From contig DISR01000057.1 in the NCBI GenBank assembly GCA_002421825.1, positions 1-37,305 of the forward strand: a DNA stretch of 37,305 bases, read 5' to 3'. Positions within the stretch are counted from its first letter, which is position 1. Each line of letters begins with the position of its first letter. The notes beneath the pieces were generated by a model that worked only from the letters and a program-made list of their open reading frames with translations, did no database searches and was not told where the DNA came from. This DNA comes from Thiobacillus sp. UBA6205 (GTDB lineage: Bacteria > Pseudomonadota > Gammaproteobacteria > Burkholderiales > Thiobacillaceae). This document shows, in pieces, positions 26,156 to 34,391 of the stretch. Made by a program: the position numbers and the translations under genes.

Positions 26156-26284
26156 GAAATACTTGTGTTAGCAGGGGCTTGGTCGCGGTCTCTCAGGAAA
26201 AATATCGACAAATGCTAAATTCCCGCCACGATTGTCCGTAAACGCAACAGTAGCCTCTCCACGAAAATTAGACAAGGTCTAAAC
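26156..26284. other. Divergent promoter spacer between def and the LysM gene
   Basis: This 129-bp AT-richer spacer separates genes transcribed away from each other, so it must hold both promoters. I see no convincing -35/-10 pair. AAGG, 7 nt before the LysM gene ATG, is its ribosome site. Confidence 0.5.
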
Positions 26285-27487
26285 ATGCGCAAACTGTTGT
26301 CTGCCCTGACTTTATCCATTCTCGCCCTGTCCGCACCGGCCTGGGCGGAGGCCCCGGAAATCCAGGAAAATGCCCCGGACCGGCACGTGGTAGTCAAGGG
26401 CGATACCCTGTGGGACATCTCCGGAAAGTTTCTGGCCAAGCCCTGGCGCTGGCCGGAAATCTGGCAGCTCAACAAGGAAAGCATCAAGAATCCGCACTGG
26501 ATTTATCCGGGCGACATCATCGTGCTGGACCGCAGCGGCGCCGAGCCGCGGTTGCGCCTGATCAAGGGCGATGCCCACGGACTGACGACGGTAAAGCTGT
26601 CCCCCGCCGTTCGCGAGGAAAAAGTCGAGAGCGGGGCCATCCAGACCATCCCGATTTCCGCCATCCATGCCTTCCTGTCGCAGCCGCGCGTGGTTTCCAG
26701 CGGCGCACTGGATACCGCGCCCTTCATCCTCGGCAGCAACGACGAGCGCGTGATCTTCGCCAAGGGCGACGACGCCTTTGCCACCGGCGGCCCGGCCGGC
26801 GTCTCGCGCTGGAACATCCTGCGCCCCGGCAAGGCCCTGAAAGACCCGGAAACCGGGGAGGTGCTGGGCTATGAAGTCGAATATGTCGGCGATGCGCGCA
26901 CCCTGTCGCCCGGCGCGCCGCAGAAGATCCGCATCACGCGCACCGCCCAGGAGGCCCTGGCCAAGGACAAACTGGTGGCCGCGGTGGACAGCGACACGTT
27001 CGAGTATGTCCCGCGTGCGCCGGAAGCCAATGTCGAAGGCCGCATCATTTCGGCCTACGGCGGGGTATCCGACACCGGCCGCCACCAGACGGTCGTGCTC
27101 AATCGCGGCAGCAACCACGGCCTGGCGCCAGGCCACGTGCTGGCGATCTACCACACCGGCAACACGATCCAGCTCAGCAAGGCCGAACAGGAAAAAATGA
27201 CCTGGCTCGCCTCACGCAACGCCGCCATCCCGGATGGGGGCGCCTGGCTGTACAGCGATGTGCGCTGCCTGAAGGACAGCGACAGCAAGCTGACCTACGA
27301 CCAGGCCGCCGACCTCAAGGCAATGACCCGCGTCGGCTGTCTGGAGCAGGACGCAAGCAAGGTCAAGCTGCCCGATGCGCGCACTGGCCTGGTCATGGTC
27401 TATCGCGTCTTCGACAGGGTTTCCTATGCCCTGGTGATGCAGTCCGACGGGCCGGTATTCTTGCTGGACAAGGTGAAAAACCCTTGA
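26285..27487 (+). CDS. Exported LysM-domain protein
   Basis: The 400-residue protein has a signal peptide (MRKLLSALTLSILALS, likely cut after PAWA near residue 21) and one N-terminal LysM peptidoglycan-binding domain: HVVVKGDTLWDISGKFL near 34-50, then WPEIWQLNKESIKNPHWIYPG. The remaining 300 residues are a conserved region of unknown role, ending near a charged NP. It probably binds cell wall in the periplasm. Homologues commonly precede dprA in betaproteobacteria, as here. A terminator hairpin follows 44 nt after the stop. Confidence 0.9.
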   Translation: MRKLLSALTLSILALSAPAWAEAPEIQENAPDRHVVVKGDTLWDISGKFLAKPWRWPEIWQLNKESIKNPHWIYPGDIIVLDRSGAEPRLRLIKGDAHGLTTVKLSPAVREEKVESGAIQTIPISAIHAFLSQPRVVSSGALDTAPFILGSNDERVIFAKGDDAFATGGPAGVSRWNILRPGKALKDPETGEVLGYEVEYVGDARTLSPGAPQKIRITRTAQEALAKDKLVAAVDSDTFEYVPRAPEANVEGRIISAYGGVSDTGRHQTVVLNRGSNHGLAPGHVLAIYHTGNTIQLSKAEQEKMTWLASRNAAIPDGGAWLYSDVRCLKDSDSKLTYDQAADLKAMTRVGCLEQDASKVKLPDARTGLVMVYRVFDRVSYALVMQSDGPVFLLDKVKNP

Positions 27488-27530
27488 ACGCAGGCCGCGG
27501 CCGATTTTGGCAAAATGACGCCACACTGCA

Positions 27531-27553
27531 ACCGCCCCCCGGGCGGTTTTTCT
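27531..27553 (+). terminator. Intrinsic terminator after the LysM gene
   Basis: ACCGCCC (27531-27537) pairs with GGGCGGT (27541-27547) around a CCC loop, and a T-rich tail (TTTTTCTTT) follows. It lies between the LysM gene and the next small gene, 30 nt before the latter's start. Confidence 0.8.
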
Positions 27554-27584
27554 TTATACGACCCTCAATGAAAGAAGGCAGACC

Positions 27585-27917
27585 GTGACCCAGGACCTGG
27601 AAAAAGCGCGCAACCTCACGCAGATCGTCTATTTCCTCTACATCGCTTCCGTGCTTGCCGGCGTCACGGCCATCATCGCCGTCATCATCAACTACCTGAA
27701 GCGCGACGAGGTCGCGGGCACCTGGCTGGAAACCCACTTCCGCTGGCAGATCCGCACCTTCTGGTTTTCACTGATGTGGGGCGTCATCGGCATGCTGACC
27801 TCCTGGATCGGCATCGGGATCGTCATTTTCATCGCCGCCGGCATCTGGGCCATCTACCGCATCGTCAAGGGCATGCTGAACTTCTACGACAACAAGCCCA
27901 TGTACCAGGACGCCTGA
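27585..27917 (+). CDS. Small integral membrane protein (DUF4870-like)
   Basis: The 110-residue protein has three hydrophobic segments, near residues 13-36, 57-74 and 76-92. The middle loop has NYLKRDEVAGTWLETHFRWQ, a pattern seen in DUF4870-like and related small membrane proteins. The end reads IYRIVKGMLNFYDNKPM. The function is unknown. The GTG start has AGAAGG at 27573-27578. It ends 5 nt before dprA and probably shares its transcript. Confidence 0.8.
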   Translation: MTQDLEKARNLTQIVYFLYIASVLAGVTAIIAVIINYLKRDEVAGTWLETHFRWQIRTFWFSLMWGVIGMLTSWIGIGIVIFIAAGIWAIYRIVKGMLNFYDNKPMYQDA

Positions 27918-27922
27918 ACGCC

Positions 27923-28996
27923 GTGCCGGACCGGGAAGCCTGGCTACGCCTCGCACTGATATCCGGCATCGGGGATGTCGCGCTGCACCGGTTGATCGAG
28001 GCCTTCGGCTCTCCCGCCGACGCGCTCGCCGCCCCCCGCGCGCGACTGGCCCCGCATCTGAACGCAAGGCAGGTCGATGCCCTGCAGGCGGGCCCGGATG
28101 CGGCGCAGCTTGCGCAAACCCTGGCGTGGCTCGACGCGGAAGGGCACCATCTCATCACCTGGCAGGACCAGGATTATCCGGACCAGCTGCGCGAAACAGC
28201 CGTCCCCCCGGTTTTGCTGTACGGCAAGGGCCGGCGCGAACTGCTTGGGCGAAATTGCCTCGCCATCGTCGGCAGCCGCAATGCCACGCCGCAGGGCGAA
28301 GCCAACGCCGAGGCGTTCGCGCAAATTTTGTCCGAGGCCGGCATCACCATCGTCAGCGGGCTGGCGCTCGGCATTGATGCCGCCGCCCACCGCGGCGGCC
28401 TCAGGGGCACGGGCTCCACCATTGCCGTGGTCGGCACCGGCCTGGACCGCGTTTATCCGGCACGCAACAAAGAGCTGGCGCGCGCAATCGCCGAAAACGG
28501 CCTGCTTCTCTCCGAATTTTCGCTCGGCACGATCTCGGCAGCCGGCCATTTCCCCAGGCGCAACCGCATCATTTCCGGGCTGTCGCACGCCGTGCTGGTG
28601 GTGGAAGCCGCACTCAATTCCGGCTCGCTCATCACCGCCAGACTGGCGCTGGAGCAGGGACGCGAGGTCCTTGCCATACCCGGTTCCATTCACTCGCCAC
28701 TGTCCAAGGGCTGCCATGCGCTGATCAAACAGGGGGCCAAGCTGGTGGAATCCGCGCGCGACATCGCGGAAGAGCTGTCCTGGCCGGCCGTGGCGGCTGC
28801 CGGTGCGGCGAGCAGCGGGAAAACCACTGCGACGGACCCGCTTTTGCAACATCTGGGCTTCGACCCGGCCAGCCTCGACCAGCTGGCCGAGCGCAGCGGG
28901 TTGACGGTGGAAGCGCTTTCGGCGAAGCTGTTGGCGCTCGAGCTCGAAGGACGGGTTACCCAGCTTCCGGGCGGGCGCTACCAACGACTTGTGTGA
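27923..28996 (+). CDS. dprA: DNA-processing protein DprA
   Basis: The 357-residue protein loads RecA on incoming single-stranded DNA in natural transformation. It has an N-terminal helix-hairpin region (LRLALISGIGDVALHRLIEAF), the Rossmann core with IVGSRNATPQGEANAEAFA near 114-132, VSGLALGIDAAAHRG near 143-157, VVGTGLDRVYPARN and FPRRNRIISGLS, and a C-terminal winged helix with LDQLAERSGLTVEALSAKLL. The GTG start at 27923 follows the preceding gene by 5 nt. Its presence does not prove competence. Confidence 0.95.
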   Translation: MPDREAWLRLALISGIGDVALHRLIEAFGSPADALAAPRARLAPHLNARQVDALQAGPDAAQLAQTLAWLDAEGHHLITWQDQDYPDQLRETAVPPVLLYGKGRRELLGRNCLAIVGSRNATPQGEANAEAFAQILSEAGITIVSGLALGIDAAAHRGGLRGTGSTIAVVGTGLDRVYPARNKELARAIAENGLLLSEFSLGTISAAGHFPRRNRIISGLSHAVLVVEAALNSGSLITARLALEQGREVLAIPGSIHSPLSKGCHALIKQGAKLVESARDIAEELSWPAVAAAGAASSGKTTATDPLLQHLGFDPASLDQLAERSGLTVEALSAKLLALELEGRVTQLPGGRYQRLV

Positions 28997-29003
28997 AATG
29001 CGC

Positions 29004-29084
29004 GAGGCGTAAGGAATAAGGGGTGAGGGGACGCGGCGCCAAGCGGCATTCCCCACCCCTCACTCCTCACTCCTCACCCCTAAC
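29004..29084. repeat. Inverted array of degenerate 7-bp units (element D)
   Basis: The left arm (29004-29031) is four 7-bp units: GAGGCGT, AAGGAAT, AAGGGGT, GAGGGGA. The right arm (29050-29084) is five 7-bp units of the complementary type, such as CCCTCAC and TCCTCAC (three of the five match TCCTCAC or CCCTCAC exactly in series). The first three left units match the right arm at 17 of 21 positions. It fills the dprA-smg spacer and ends 6 nt before the smg ATG, leaving no Shine-Dalgarno. Confidence 0.85.
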
Positions 29085-29090
29085 GAATAA

Positions 29091-29534
29091 ATGCTTGAAA
29101 TCCTGGTTTATCTGTACGAAAGCTACCGCATGGCCGAACTGGCGCCTGACCGCGATACCCTGGAAAAGAAGCTGTTTGCCGCCGGGTTCGACGCGCCTTC
29201 GGTAAAGCGCGCACTGGACTGGTTCGGCCGCATGGCGGCCACCGAGGCCCATCCGCGTCTCACCGAAAGCGCCCTCTTCCGCCACTATGCGCGCGAGGAA
29301 ATGGACCGGCTCGACGAGGACTGCCGCGCCAGCCTGCGCTTTCTGGAGGAAGCGAAGGTTCTCGACGCCGAATCGCGCGAATGGGTGATCAACGGCCTGA
29401 TGCACCTGTCCGGCGAGGATATCGGTCCGGAAGAAGTGCGCTGGATGAGCCTGGTCGTATTGTGGAGCCGGGGCCAAATCGAGCATTTCACCTTTCTGGA
29501 AGATCTGCTGCTCAACGAAACCACCCTGCACTGA
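29091..29534 (+). CDS. smg: Smg family protein (DUF494)
   Basis: The 147-residue acidic protein matches Smg/DUF494: MLEILVYLYESY at the start, then TLEKKLFAAGFDAPSVKRAL, FRHYAREEMDRLDEDC, FLEEAKVLDAESREWVINGL, and a C-terminal RWMSLVVLWSRG. Its function is not established, although it is widely conserved between dprA and topA, as here. The start is set by the family N-terminus; no ribosome site is visible since element D ends 6 nt upstream. Confidence 0.92.
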   Translation: MLEILVYLYESYRMAELAPDRDTLEKKLFAAGFDAPSVKRALDWFGRMAATEAHPRLTESALFRHYAREEMDRLDEDCRASLRFLEEAKVLDAESREWVINGLMHLSGEDIGPEEVRWMSLVVLWSRGQIEHFTFLEDLLLNETTLH

Positions 29535-29536
29535 AC

Positions 29537-32017
29537 ATGAAACTGGTCGTCGTTGAGTCCCCCTCCAAATCCAAGACGCTGAAGAAATACCTCGGCGAGG
29601 ATTATGAAATCCTCGCCTCCTACGGCCATGTGCGCGACCTCGAGCCCAAGACCGGCGCGGTGAACACGACCGATTTTTCGATGAAATACCAGATCATCGA
29701 ACGCAACCAGAAGCACGTCGACGCCATCTGCAAGGCCGCGAAAAAGGCCGACGAAATCCTGCTCGCCACCGACCCGGATCGCGAGGGCGAGGCGATTTCC
29801 TGGCACCTGGCGGAAATCCTCAACGAAAAGAAGCTGCTCAAGCCGGGCAAGCTGAAGCGCGTGGCCTTCTACGAGATCACCGAAAGCGCGGTCAAGGATG
29901 CCGTGGCGCACCCGCGTGAAGTTTCCATGGACCTGGTCAATGCCCAGCAGGCGCGCCGCGTGCTGGACTATCTGGTGGGCTTCAACCTGTCGCCCTTGCT
30001 GTGGAAGAAGATCAGCCCCGGGCTCTCCGCCGGCCGCGTGCAAAGCCCCGCACTGCGCCTGATCGTCGAGCGCGAAGCGGAAATCGAGAAATTCAAGCCG
30101 CGCGAATACTGGACCCTGCACCTTGACTCGCACAAGGACAAGCAGAGTTTCTCGGCCAGGCTCACCCACTTCGAGGGCGAAAAGCTCACCCAGTTCTCGG
30201 TCGAGAACGAAGCGCGCCAGGCACAGATGCTGAAGATGCTGGAAAGCAGGGAAGCCCGCGTCATGCAGGTGGAGAAAAAGCGCAAGGCGCGCCACGCGCC
30301 GCCGCCTTTCACCACCTCGACGCTGCAGCAGGCCGCCGTGCGCCAGCTGGGCATGACCACCGACCGCGTCATGCGCACTGCCCAGCAGCTGTATGAAGGC
30401 ATCGACATCGGTTCCGGCACCGTCGGCCTCATCACCTACATGCGCACCGACTCGGTGAATCTTGCCAAGGAGGCGGTTGCCGACATTCGCGCCTTCGTCG
30501 GCAAGAAGTTCGACCAGGATTACCTGCCGAGCCAGCCCATCCATTACCGCGCCAAGACCAAGAACGCACAGGAAGCGCACGAGGCCATCCGCCCCACGGG
30601 CGTGGCGCGCACGCCGGAAAGCCTGAAGAATTTCCTGTCCCACGACCAGTCCCGCCTGTACGAACTGGTCTGGAAGCGCGCCGTGGCCTCGCAAATGACG
30701 GCAGCGCAATTCGACACCGTGGCCGCCGACCTGATGGTCGGGCAGGGTGTATTTCGCGCCACCGGCCAGACCCTGGCCTTCGCCGGCTTTCTCGCGGTCT
30801 ACCATGACGACGAGGAAGACGAGGAAGAGACCAGGCTGCCGCCGCTGAAGGAAGGCGAAACCCTGCCGGTGGACAAGCTCTACGGCGAACAGCATTTCAC
30901 CCAGCCGCCGCCGCGCTACACGGAAGCGAGCCTGGTCAAGGCGCTGGAGGAATACGGCATCGGCCGACCTTCCACCTACGCCAGCATCATTTCCACGCTG
31001 CAGGACCGCGAATACGTCGTGCTCGACAAGAAGCGTTTCGTGCCCACCGACATGGGCCGCATCGTCAACGGCTTCCTCACCCTGCATTTCACCCACTACG
31101 TCGATTATGACTTCACCGCCAGGCTGGAAGACAAGCTCGACGATGTCTCAAACGGCAAGCGGGAATGGACCAAGCTGCTGGCCGATTTCTGGCAAGAATT
31201 CGACGGCACCCTGGCCGCCAAGCAGGATGTCGAACGCGGCATCCCGCTCGACGAAAAATGCCCCAAGTGCGGCGCCGTACTCAACCTGCAGGCCAGCAAG
31301 CGCGGCCTGTTCATCGGCTGCTCGGCCTACCCGAAATGCGACTACACCCGCCCGCTGCATGGCAACGAAGGCGGCCCCACGGTGCTGGGCAAATATCCTG
31401 CCACCGGCGAGGACGTGCTGCTGATGAACGGCCGCTACGGCTGGTATGTGCAGGTCGGCACGACGCCCGAGGACAAGAAGGCGCCGAAGCCGCGCCGTGC
31501 TTCCCTGCCCAAGGGCATGGCCCCCGAGTCCGCGACCCTGGAGGATGCGCTCAAGTGGCTGTCGCTGCCGCGCGAAGTCGGGCACAACCCCAAGACCGGG
31601 CTGCCCATCGTCGCCAACATCGGCCGCTTCGGCCCCTATCTGCTGCATGACGGCAAATTCAAGTCGATCCCCAAGGACGACGATGTCTACGCCATCGGCC
31701 TCGCGCGTGCTGTCGAGGTGCTGGAAATGCCTGCCGCGCGCGGGCGCGGCGCGGACGCCGGCGAGAAGAAGGCGCTCGGCAAGCATCCGGACGACGACAA
31801 GCCGGTCTTTCTCCAGAACGGCCGCTACGGCTGGTACGTGAGCCACAACAAGGTCAACGCCACCCTGCCCAAGGATATCGATCCGCAAAGCGTGACCCTG
31901 CTCGATGCCCTGCCGCTGATCGCGGCCAGGGCGGAAAAGGGCGCGGCGGGGAAGGGCGGCGCGACGAAGAGGGCGCCAGCAAAAAAAGCGCCCGCGAGGA
32001 AAGCCGCGAAACCCTGA
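29537..32017 (+). CDS. topA: DNA topoisomerase I
   Basis: The 826-residue type IA enzyme relaxes negative supercoils. It has the TOPRIM start KLVVVESPSKSKTL, the acidic triad region TDPDREGEAISWHL near 77-90, SAGRVQSPALRLIVERE near 165-181 and the catalytic Tyr301 in LITYMRTDSV. The C-terminal part holds one four-Cys zinc ribbon (CPKCGAVL, then CSAYPKC) and two repeats built on NGRYGWYV, fewer than the three zinc ribbons of E. coli TopA (865 residues). It ends in a Lys/Ala-rich tail. It follows smg by 2 nt; a terminator follows. Confidence 0.97.
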   Translation: MKLVVVESPSKSKTLKKYLGEDYEILASYGHVRDLEPKTGAVNTTDFSMKYQIIERNQKHVDAICKAAKKADEILLATDPDREGEAISWHLAEILNEKKLLKPGKLKRVAFYEITESAVKDAVAHPREVSMDLVNAQQARRVLDYLVGFNLSPLLWKKISPGLSAGRVQSPALRLIVEREAEIEKFKPREYWTLHLDSHKDKQSFSARLTHFEGEKLTQFSVENEARQAQMLKMLESREARVMQVEKKRKARHAPPPFTTSTLQQAAVRQLGMTTDRVMRTAQQLYEGIDIGSGTVGLITYMRTDSVNLAKEAVADIRAFVGKKFDQDYLPSQPIHYRAKTKNAQEAHEAIRPTGVARTPESLKNFLSHDQSRLYELVWKRAVASQMTAAQFDTVAADLMVGQGVFRATGQTLAFAGFLAVYHDDEEDEEETRLPPLKEGETLPVDKLYGEQHFTQPPPRYTEASLVKALEEYGIGRPSTYASIISTLQDREYVVLDKKRFVPTDMGRIVNGFLTLHFTHYVDYDFTARLEDKLDDVSNGKREWTKLLADFWQEFDGTLAAKQDVERGIPLDEKCPKCGAVLNLQASKRGLFIGCSAYPKCDYTRPLHGNEGGPTVLGKYPATGEDVLLMNGRYGWYVQVGTTPEDKKAPKPRRASLPKGMAPESATLEDALKWLSLPREVGHNPKTGLPIVANIGRFGPYLLHDGKFKSIPKDDDVYAIGLARAVEVLEMPAARGRGADAGEKKALGKHPDDDKPVFLQNGRYGWYVSHNKVNATLPKDIDPQSVTLLDALPLIAARAEKGAAGKGGATKRAPAKKAPARKAAKP

Positions 32018-32023
32018 TTTTCT

Positions 32024-32064
32024 CAGGGAGGAACGCAATAAGCGCCCGCCGTTCCTCCCTGTTT
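32024..32064 (+). terminator. Intrinsic terminator of topA
   Basis: A perfect 12-bp stem, CAGGGAGGAACG (32024-32035) with CGTTCCTCCCTG (32050-32061), encloses a 14-nt loop and runs into TTTGTT. It begins 6 nt after the topA stop. Confidence 0.75.
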
Positions 32065-32210
32065 GTTGCCTCATGTCCGTCCTCGGCGCCCCCGCCTGCA
32101 AATTCACCGCCCCGGATGGCTGCGAAATCCTGCGCGCCCATCCGCAACCGCGATGCAATGCCAGCGCCCCCAGCCGCACACGAGACCCCTTGCCGCTTCG
32201 CCGGGGACAA
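32065..32210. other. Spacer between convergent topA and OmpA-family genes
   Basis: About 146 bp lie between the two terminators. Short ORFs cross it but none has a family signature or a ribosome site. I see no repeat, promoter or RNA feature in it. Confidence 0.4.
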
Positions 32211-32238
32211 AAAAACGGGGACCGAAGTCCCCGTTTTT
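32211..32238 (-). terminator. Intrinsic terminator of the OmpA-family gene
   Basis: A perfect 12-bp stem (32211-32222 with 32227-32238) has a TTCG loop closed by C-G on the minus strand, as at rpmE, and the stem ends in a T run that continues TTTTTTT into the flank. It lies 16 nt past the stop. Confidence 0.88.
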
Positions 32239-32254
32239 GCGTGAGGGCTGCCGA

Positions 32255-33070
32255 TTATTTCTGGGGCACCAGTTCCACGCGGCGGTTCTTGAAGCGGCCT
32301 TCCTCGGTCTCGTTGTCCGCAACCGGGCTCGATTCCCCGTAACCCTTGGCGGACAACCGCTCTGCCGCGATGCCCTTGCCGATCAGGTAGTCGCGCACGG
32401 ACTCGGCACGGCGCTGGGACAGCGACATGTTGTAGCCATCGCTCGCCCTGGAGTCGGTATGGCCGGCAACCTCGACCTTGACGTCGCCCCATTCCTTGAG
32501 CGCGGCGGCCGCCTCATCCAGCTTGGCAATGGCTTCCGGACGCAGGGTGGCCTTGTCATTTTCAAAGTTCACGCCCTCAAGCGTCAGCTTCTTGGGCTCA
32601 GGCAACGGGCAGCCATCCGCGGTCTTGGCATACACGGTGGGGCATTTGTCCACGCCGTCCACCAGGCCGTCCCCATCGGTGTCGATTTCGCAGCCTTCCG
32701 CGTTGACCTTGCGGCCTTTCGGGGTGTTGGGGCACTTGTCGAGGCCGTCGACCACGCCATCGCCGTCGCTGTCGAGCTCGCAGCCTTCCGCGTTGACCTT
32801 GCGGCCTTTCGGGGTGTTGGGGCACTTGTCCTTGTCATCGGTCACGCCATCGCCGTCGCTGTCCTTGAGCGGAACGTCCTTGCAGGGCTTGCCGAAAATC
32901 TGCTCGCCGGGACAACCGATGGTCTTGTAAAGCTCGTAGCCAATGGTCTTGCCTGTCGGGCTGGCTGCGTTGGACGGATCATAATAGCCTTCTTGCGCCT
33001 GCGCGCTCATCGCGCCGGCCGAGATAAGGGCGGCACCGGCAAATTGCATTAGGAAAATCCTGGTACGCAT
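32255..33070 (-). CDS. OmpA-family protein with thrombospondin type 3 repeats
   Basis: The 271-residue exported protein has a signal peptide (MRTRIFLMQFAGAA, cut after SAQA near 25), three Asp-rich repeats of the calcium-binding thrombospondin type 3 form (DSDGDGVTDDKDKCPNTPKG is the first; each ends in a GC), and a C-terminal OmpA peptidoglycan-binding domain (about residues 160-271) with VEVAGHTDSR, NMSLSQRRAESVRDYL and AKGYGESSPVADN. It has no beta-barrel of its own, so it likely links wall and outer membrane from the periplasm. AGGAG precedes the ATG. Confidence 0.93.
   Translation of the reverse strand: MRTRIFLMQFAGAALISAGAMSAQAQEGYYDPSNAASPTGKTIGYELYKTIGCPGEQIFGKPCKDVPLKDSDGDGVTDDKDKCPNTPKGRKVNAEGCELDSDGDGVVDGLDKCPNTPKGRKVNAEGCEIDTDGDGLVDGVDKCPTVYAKTADGCPLPEPKKLTLEGVNFENDKATLRPEAIAKLDEAAAALKEWGDVKVEVAGHTDSRASDGYNMSLSQRRAESVRDYLIGKGIAAERLSAKGYGESSPVADNETEEGRFKNRRVELVPQK
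32688..32830. repeat. 90-bp tandem repeat inside the OmpA-family gene
   Basis: The 53-bp stretches 32688-32740 and 32778-32830 are identical and 90 bp (30 codons) apart. They encode the KCPNTPKGRKVNAEGCE part of successive calcium-type repeats. A third, diverged unit lies at lower coordinates. DNA identity far beyond what the protein needs suggests recent duplication or gene conversion. Confidence 0.9.
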
Positions 33071-33323
33071 GGTTTTACTCCTGTTATTAATTAAAGGGCG
33101 GACTGGAGCAAGTACGGTATGCGTACCGTGCTTATCTCCCTGGTTTCTGACATCGTAGCAACACTTGTTTTTTAAATATAGGTAATTTCCGGAAAATTTC
33201 AGAATACGCAAAAAATTCTCGAACGAGAGGCCTCACGCTCAAGCGGTTCGGCATCGTCCATGCGCCGGCATGCGATTGGGCTTTCCAATATCATCTGGCT
33301 TGGCGTCTTTATTGCGCAAATGA
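33071..33323. other. Divergent spacer with palindrome upstream of the OmpA-family gene
   Basis: This 253-bp, AT-richer spacer holds the promoters of two divergent genes. A near-palindrome, GTACGGTA (33112-33119), TGCG, TACCGTGC (33124-33131), lies 42 nt before the OmpA-family start and would form a leader hairpin or an operator. A TATATT at about 33174-33180 on the minus strand could be a -10 element, but no good -35 was found. No gene is visible here. Confidence 0.45.
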
Positions 33324-33698
33324 ATGTCCAAACCCAAAAAACTTCTGCTGGTCATGGAGGCCGTCGGCCATGGCGACCTGCTGCCGCTGTTTCAAGCGCC
33401 GGAATATGAAGCAGGCATGGAGGTCTCGGCGCGGCGCGGCATGGCTCGCCTGAGAAATGACCCGCCCGACATATTGATCGCCAATTTGCACAAGCGCCAT
33501 TTCCACGACCGTGTCAGCAACCTGGAATCGCTGCTGGCCGCGGCCTCGCGCAATCCGGCTACCCGCATCATCATTCTTTACGATCCGCTCCATGCCGCCG
33601 ACATGGCCTTGCTGAAAAGGCGCCACCGCATTGACGCCGCCCTGCCGCTGCCCGTATCCGCCTCAATGCTTCAACTGGCCGTGTCCGCTTCGACATAG
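33324..33698 (+). CDS. Small pseudo-receiver-like protein
   Basis: The 124-residue protein begins MSKPKKLLLVMEAVG. Its alternating strand-helix order resembles a response-regulator receiver, but the key residues are missing: the phospho-acceptor position in PDILIANLHK is Asn, no acidic pair follows strand 1, and the usual Lys-Pro near the end is replaced in ALPLPVSASML. I do not recognise a named family; the receiver likeness is by pattern only. No Shine-Dalgarno is visible. It ends inside the 3' end of rsuA, which runs the other way (28-bp overlap). Confidence 0.6.
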   Translation: MSKPKKLLLVMEAVGHGDLLPLFQAPEYEAGMEVSARRGMARLRNDPPDILIANLHKRHFHDRVSNLESLLAAASRNPATRIIILYDPLHAADMALLKRRHRIDAALPLPVSASMLQLAVSAST

Positions 33699-34360
33699 CG
33701 CCACTCTCCCGGTGCCAGATCCGCCGGCAGCGCATAGGCACCCATCTTTTCCCGGTGCAGGGCGTCGACGCGGTTTCCGGCCGCCGCCACCATGCGCTTG
33801 ACCTGATGATATTTGCCTCCTGTAAGTGTCAGCTCCAGGGTATGCGCATTGCGCGCGACCGCTGCTTGTGCGGCCACCGGATCCGGGCCGTCGTGCAGCA
33901 CCACGCCCGTGCGCAGGGCGCTCAACTGGCTTTCCGTCAACGGGTGCCTGACTGTGGCCCGGTAAACCTTTGCGATGTTTTGTTTCGGCGAGGTGTAGCG
34001 ATGCAGGAATTGCCCGTCGTCCGTCAGCAACAGCAGTCCCGTGGTGTCCTCGTCGAGCCGGCCCACGGTCTGCAGGCCGCGCCTGCGAAGTTGCGGCGGC
34101 AACAAGCCCAGCACGCCGGGATGGTGCCTGGGCTTTTGCGAGCACTCGTAGCCGGCCGGCTTGTGCAGCATGACATAGACCTTTTCGCGATAACGCCAGT
34201 CTTCTCCGTCGACGGAGAAAATTAGCCCTTCCGGTTGCACTTCGGCATCGGGGTCTTCCTGTTCCCGGCCGGCCAGGCCGACGCGGCCGGCCGCGACCAG
34301 GCCACGACATTCGCGCCGCGTGCCGAAGCCCTGCGACTGCAGCAACCTGGTGAGATTCAT
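33671..34360 (-). CDS. rsuA: 16S rRNA pseudouridine-516 synthase RsuA
   Basis: The 229-residue protein has an N-terminal S4 RNA-binding domain (MNLTRLLQSQGFGTRREC) and the RsuA-family catalytic core: VMLHKPAGYECS near 63-74, GRLDEDTTGLLLLTDDG near 100-116 with the catalytic Asp, KVYRATV, and GGKYHQVKRMVAA near 181-193. The KYHQVKRM signature favours RsuA over RluB/RluE. It lies 31 nt after ppk2 on the same strand and overlaps the convergent gene at 33324 by 28 bp. Confidence 0.88.
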   Translation of the reverse strand: MNLTRLLQSQGFGTRRECRGLVAAGRVGLAGREQEDPDAEVQPEGLIFSVDGEDWRYREKVYVMLHKPAGYECSQKPRHHPGVLGLLPPQLRRRGLQTVGRLDEDTTGLLLLTDDGQFLHRYTSPKQNIAKVYRATVRHPLTESQLSALRTGVVLHDGPDPVAAQAAVARNAHTLELTLTGGKYHQVKRMVAAAGNRVDALHREKMGAYALPADLAPGEWRYVEADTAS

Positions 34361-34391
34361 GCGAATGAGGCACCAATGGGTTTGTAAGTGT

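Noticed and set aside
27569..27589. Six-codon ORF (MKEGRP) before the small membrane protein gene
   Set aside because: It has no ribosome site of its own; the AGAAGG inside it serves the GTG start at 27585.
29285..31096. 603-codon open frame antisense to smg and topA
   Set aside because: No recognisable domain and no ribosome site; fully overlapped by two well-supported genes.
32073..32342. Plus-strand ORF in the topA/OmpA spacer
   Set aside because: It crosses a strong terminator hairpin and the 3' end of the OmpA-family gene, and shows no family motif or ribosome site.
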